DNA of 64,000 nucleotides, from assembly GCA_016704535.1 (NCBI GenBank), contig JADIZZ010000007.1, positions 186,001-250,000 on the forward strand, read 5' to 3'. Source of the DNA: Betaproteobacteria bacterium. GTDB lineage: Bacteria > Pseudomonadota > Gammaproteobacteria > Burkholderiales > Burkholderiaceae_C. The translations under genes and the position numbers were made by a program. Of the stretch, positions 62,008 through 64,000 are shown piece after piece; the stretch's first letter is position 1; every line of letters starts with the position of its first letter. The notes beneath the pieces were generated by a model, which had not been told where the DNA came from, searched no databases, and saw only the letters and a list, made by a program, of their open reading frames with translations.

Positions 62008-64000
62008 ATGAATGCTCCGCTGCCTCTGACCGCGCCCCTGGCGTCCCTGCATCCTGGCACCGACGGCGGTGACGAGCGCGAGGGCCCCACCACCGGCGCG
62101 CGGCTGCGCGAGATTCCCTACAACTACACCTCGTTCTCCGACCGCGAGATCGTGTTGCGCCTGCTGGGCGCGCGCGCCTGGGAGATGCTGAACCTGCTGC
62201 GGCAGGAGCGGCGCACCGGGCGCAGCGCGCGCATGCTCTACGAGGTGCTGGGCGACATCTGGGTGGTGCAGCGCAACCCCTACCTCGAAGAAGACCTGCT
62301 CGACAACCCCAAGCGCCGGGCGATGCTGATCGAGGCGCTGAACCACCGCCTGGGCGAGGTGGCCAAGCGCCGCGACCCGGCCGCCGACCCCCAGCGCGAC
62401 GCCCTGGTGGGTGAACTGATGGCCGCGGCGCGTGGCGCGGTCGACTCTTTCGCAGAGCGGTTCCGCGCCGTCTGGGACCTGCGCAAGGCCACGCGTCGTG
62501 TACTCGGCCGCCACACGGCCAAGGACAACCTCAAGTTCGACGGCCTGAGCCGCGTCTCGCACGTCACCGACGCCACCGACTGGCGCATCGAATACCCCTT
62601 CGTCGTGCTCACGCCCGACACCGAGGCAGAGATGGCCGCGCTGGTGGCCGGCTGTATCGAGCTCGGCCTGACCATCATCCCGCGCGGTGGCGGCACCGGC
62701 TACAACGGCGGCGCCGTGCCGCTGACCTGGAAGAGCGCGGTCATCAACACCGAAAAGCTGGAGGCGCTGGGCGAAGTCGAGATGCTGACGCTGCCGGGGC
62801 TGAGTGCCCCCGTGCCGACGATCGAGACCGAGGCCGGCGTCGTCACGCAACGGGTGGCCGACGCGGCCGAGAAGGCGGGGTACGTCTTCGCGGTGGACCC
62901 CACCTCGGCCGAGGCCAGCTGCATCGGCGGCAACATCGCGATGAACGCCGGCGGCAAGAAGGCGGTGCTGTGGGGCACGGCGCTGGACAACCTGGCCAGC
63001 TGGCGCATGGTCACGCCCGACGCCAAATGGCTGGAAGTCACGCGGCTGAACCACAACCTGGGCAAGATCCACGACGTGGCCGTCGCCAGCTTCGAGCTGA
63101 AGACCTTCGACGCCAGCGGCAAGACGCTCGAGCGCACCGAGCGGCTGGACATCCCCGGCCGCGTCTTCCGCAAGGAAGGGCCTGGGCAAGGACGTCACCG
63201 ACAAGTTCCTGGCCGGACTGCCCGGCATCCAGAAGGAAGGCTGCGACGGCCTGATCACCAGCGCGCGCTGGATCGTGCACCGCATGCCCAGCCACGTGCG
63301 TACGGTGTGCCTGGAGTTCTTCGGCAACCCCAAGGACGCGGTGCCGAGCATCGTCGAGATCAAGGACTACCTGTTCTCGCTGGCCGGTGAAGGTGTACTG
63401 CTGGCCGGCCTGGAACACCTCGACGACCGCTACCTGAAAGCGGTGGGTTACGCCACGAAGAGCAAGCGCGCGCTGAGCGGATCGGGCCTGCCCAAGATGG
63501 TGCTGCTGGGCGACATCGTCGGCGACGACGAAAACGCCGTCGCCCGTGCGGCCAGCGAGGTGGTGCGCATCGCCAACTCGCGCGCTGGCGAGGGCTTCAC
63601 GGCCGTGAGCGCCGAGGCGCGCAAGAAGTTCTGGTCCGAGCGCAAGCGCACGGCCGCCATCGCCAAGCACACCAACGCCTTCAAGATCAACGAAGACGTC
63701 GTGATCCCGCTGCCGCGCATGGGCGAGTACACCGACGGCATCGAGCGCATCAACGTCGAGCTGAGCCTGCGCAACAAGCTCGAGCTGGTGGACGCACTGG
63801 CCGCCTTCTTCGGCCGCAGCAACCTGCCGCTGGGGCGCAGCGACGACGCCGGCGAACTGCCCGGCGCCGAGCTGCTGGAAGACCGCGTGCAGCAGGCGCT
63901 GGCGCTTCTGGCCGAGGTGCGCGCGGTGTGGCAGCACTGGCTGTCCCAGCTCGACATGGTGCAGCCTGGCGAACACGGCCAGCCCGGCGAGACCTGCTTC
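62008..64000 (+). CDS. Large FAD-linked oxidase (DUF3683 type), 3' partial with a frameshift
   Basis: An N-terminal domain of about 190 residues (REIPYNYTSFSDREIVLRLL) matches DUF3683. A FAD_binding_4 domain follows with VVLTPDTEAEMAALVAGCIE, IIPRGGGTGYNGGAVPLTW (FAD phosphate loop) and GGNIAMNAGGKKAV. At about 63181 an extra C breaks the frame: KEG should continue LGKDVTDKFLAGLPGIQKEG and HRMPSHVRTVCLEFFGNPKD in the next frame, which is then open to the window end. The family has about 1,270 aa with FAD-oxidase C and Fe-S domains further on, probably a respiratory dehydrogenase (D-lactate/glycolate type); the rest lies outside the window. Confidence 0.85.

Overview
The window is about 64 kb of high-GC, densely coded bacterial chromosome. 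Gene content and order (tolB-pal-cpoB, petABC followed by sspA-sspB, dciA-like/secA/argJ, a ugp operon, PEP-CTERM sorting, many GTG/TTG starts) point to a betaproteobacterium of the order Burkholderiales, of the Rubrivivax/Leptothrix/Methylibium type. The species cannot be fixed by reading alone. The window begins inside an NYN/LOTUS gene and ends inside a large FAD-linked oxidase gene.

Layout. 0-8 kb: heat-shock protease htpX behind a good sigma-32-like promoter, an AhpD-like protein, msbA, the Tol-Pal envelope genes and tcdA. 8.1-12.1 kb: two tRNA-Lys genes and a 3.8 kb integrative element inserted into the second one. The element has a 45-bp direct repeat at its ends, a tyrosine integrase, an excisionase-like HTH protein, an IS91-type remnant and one PEP-CTERM cargo gene. 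12.2-20.2 kb: a SOUL-family protein, a uracil-type permease, an atypical pyruvate kinase and a partner-switching module (SpoIIE phosphatase, STAS antagonist, HATPase kinase) led by a basic histone-like protein. 20.3-30 kb: a GDPD fragment, a choice-of-anchor I lipoprotein, a CYTH-CHAD protein, a sulfur locus (rhodanese, YeeE transporter, small membrane protein), a K+/H+ antiporter and a SIS sugar isomerase/deaminase. 29.6-34 kb: two lipoproteins and an NMT1-type ABC importer. 34.3-43.5 kb: a flavoprotein, lpxC, an HtrA protease, a Nif3-like protein, pdxA, a DUF1631 protein and mscL. 43.7-48 kb: cytochrome bc1, sspAB and tRNA-Thr. 48-57 kb: a DciA-like protein, secA, a secreted metalloprotease with a small secreted partner, argJ and an MFS transporter. 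56.9-61.8 kb: ugpBAECQ for glycerol-3-phosphate uptake. 62-64 kb: the FAD-linked oxidase.

A recurring feature is single-base frameshifts in otherwise intact conserved genes: htpX, tcdA, the PEP-CTERM gene, the SOUL gene, the FAD oxidase and probably a small ORF at 13.8 kb. Each is repaired by adding or removing one base, usually in a short homopolymer. Residual sequencing error is the simplest reading, and these genes are annotated at their repaired extents.
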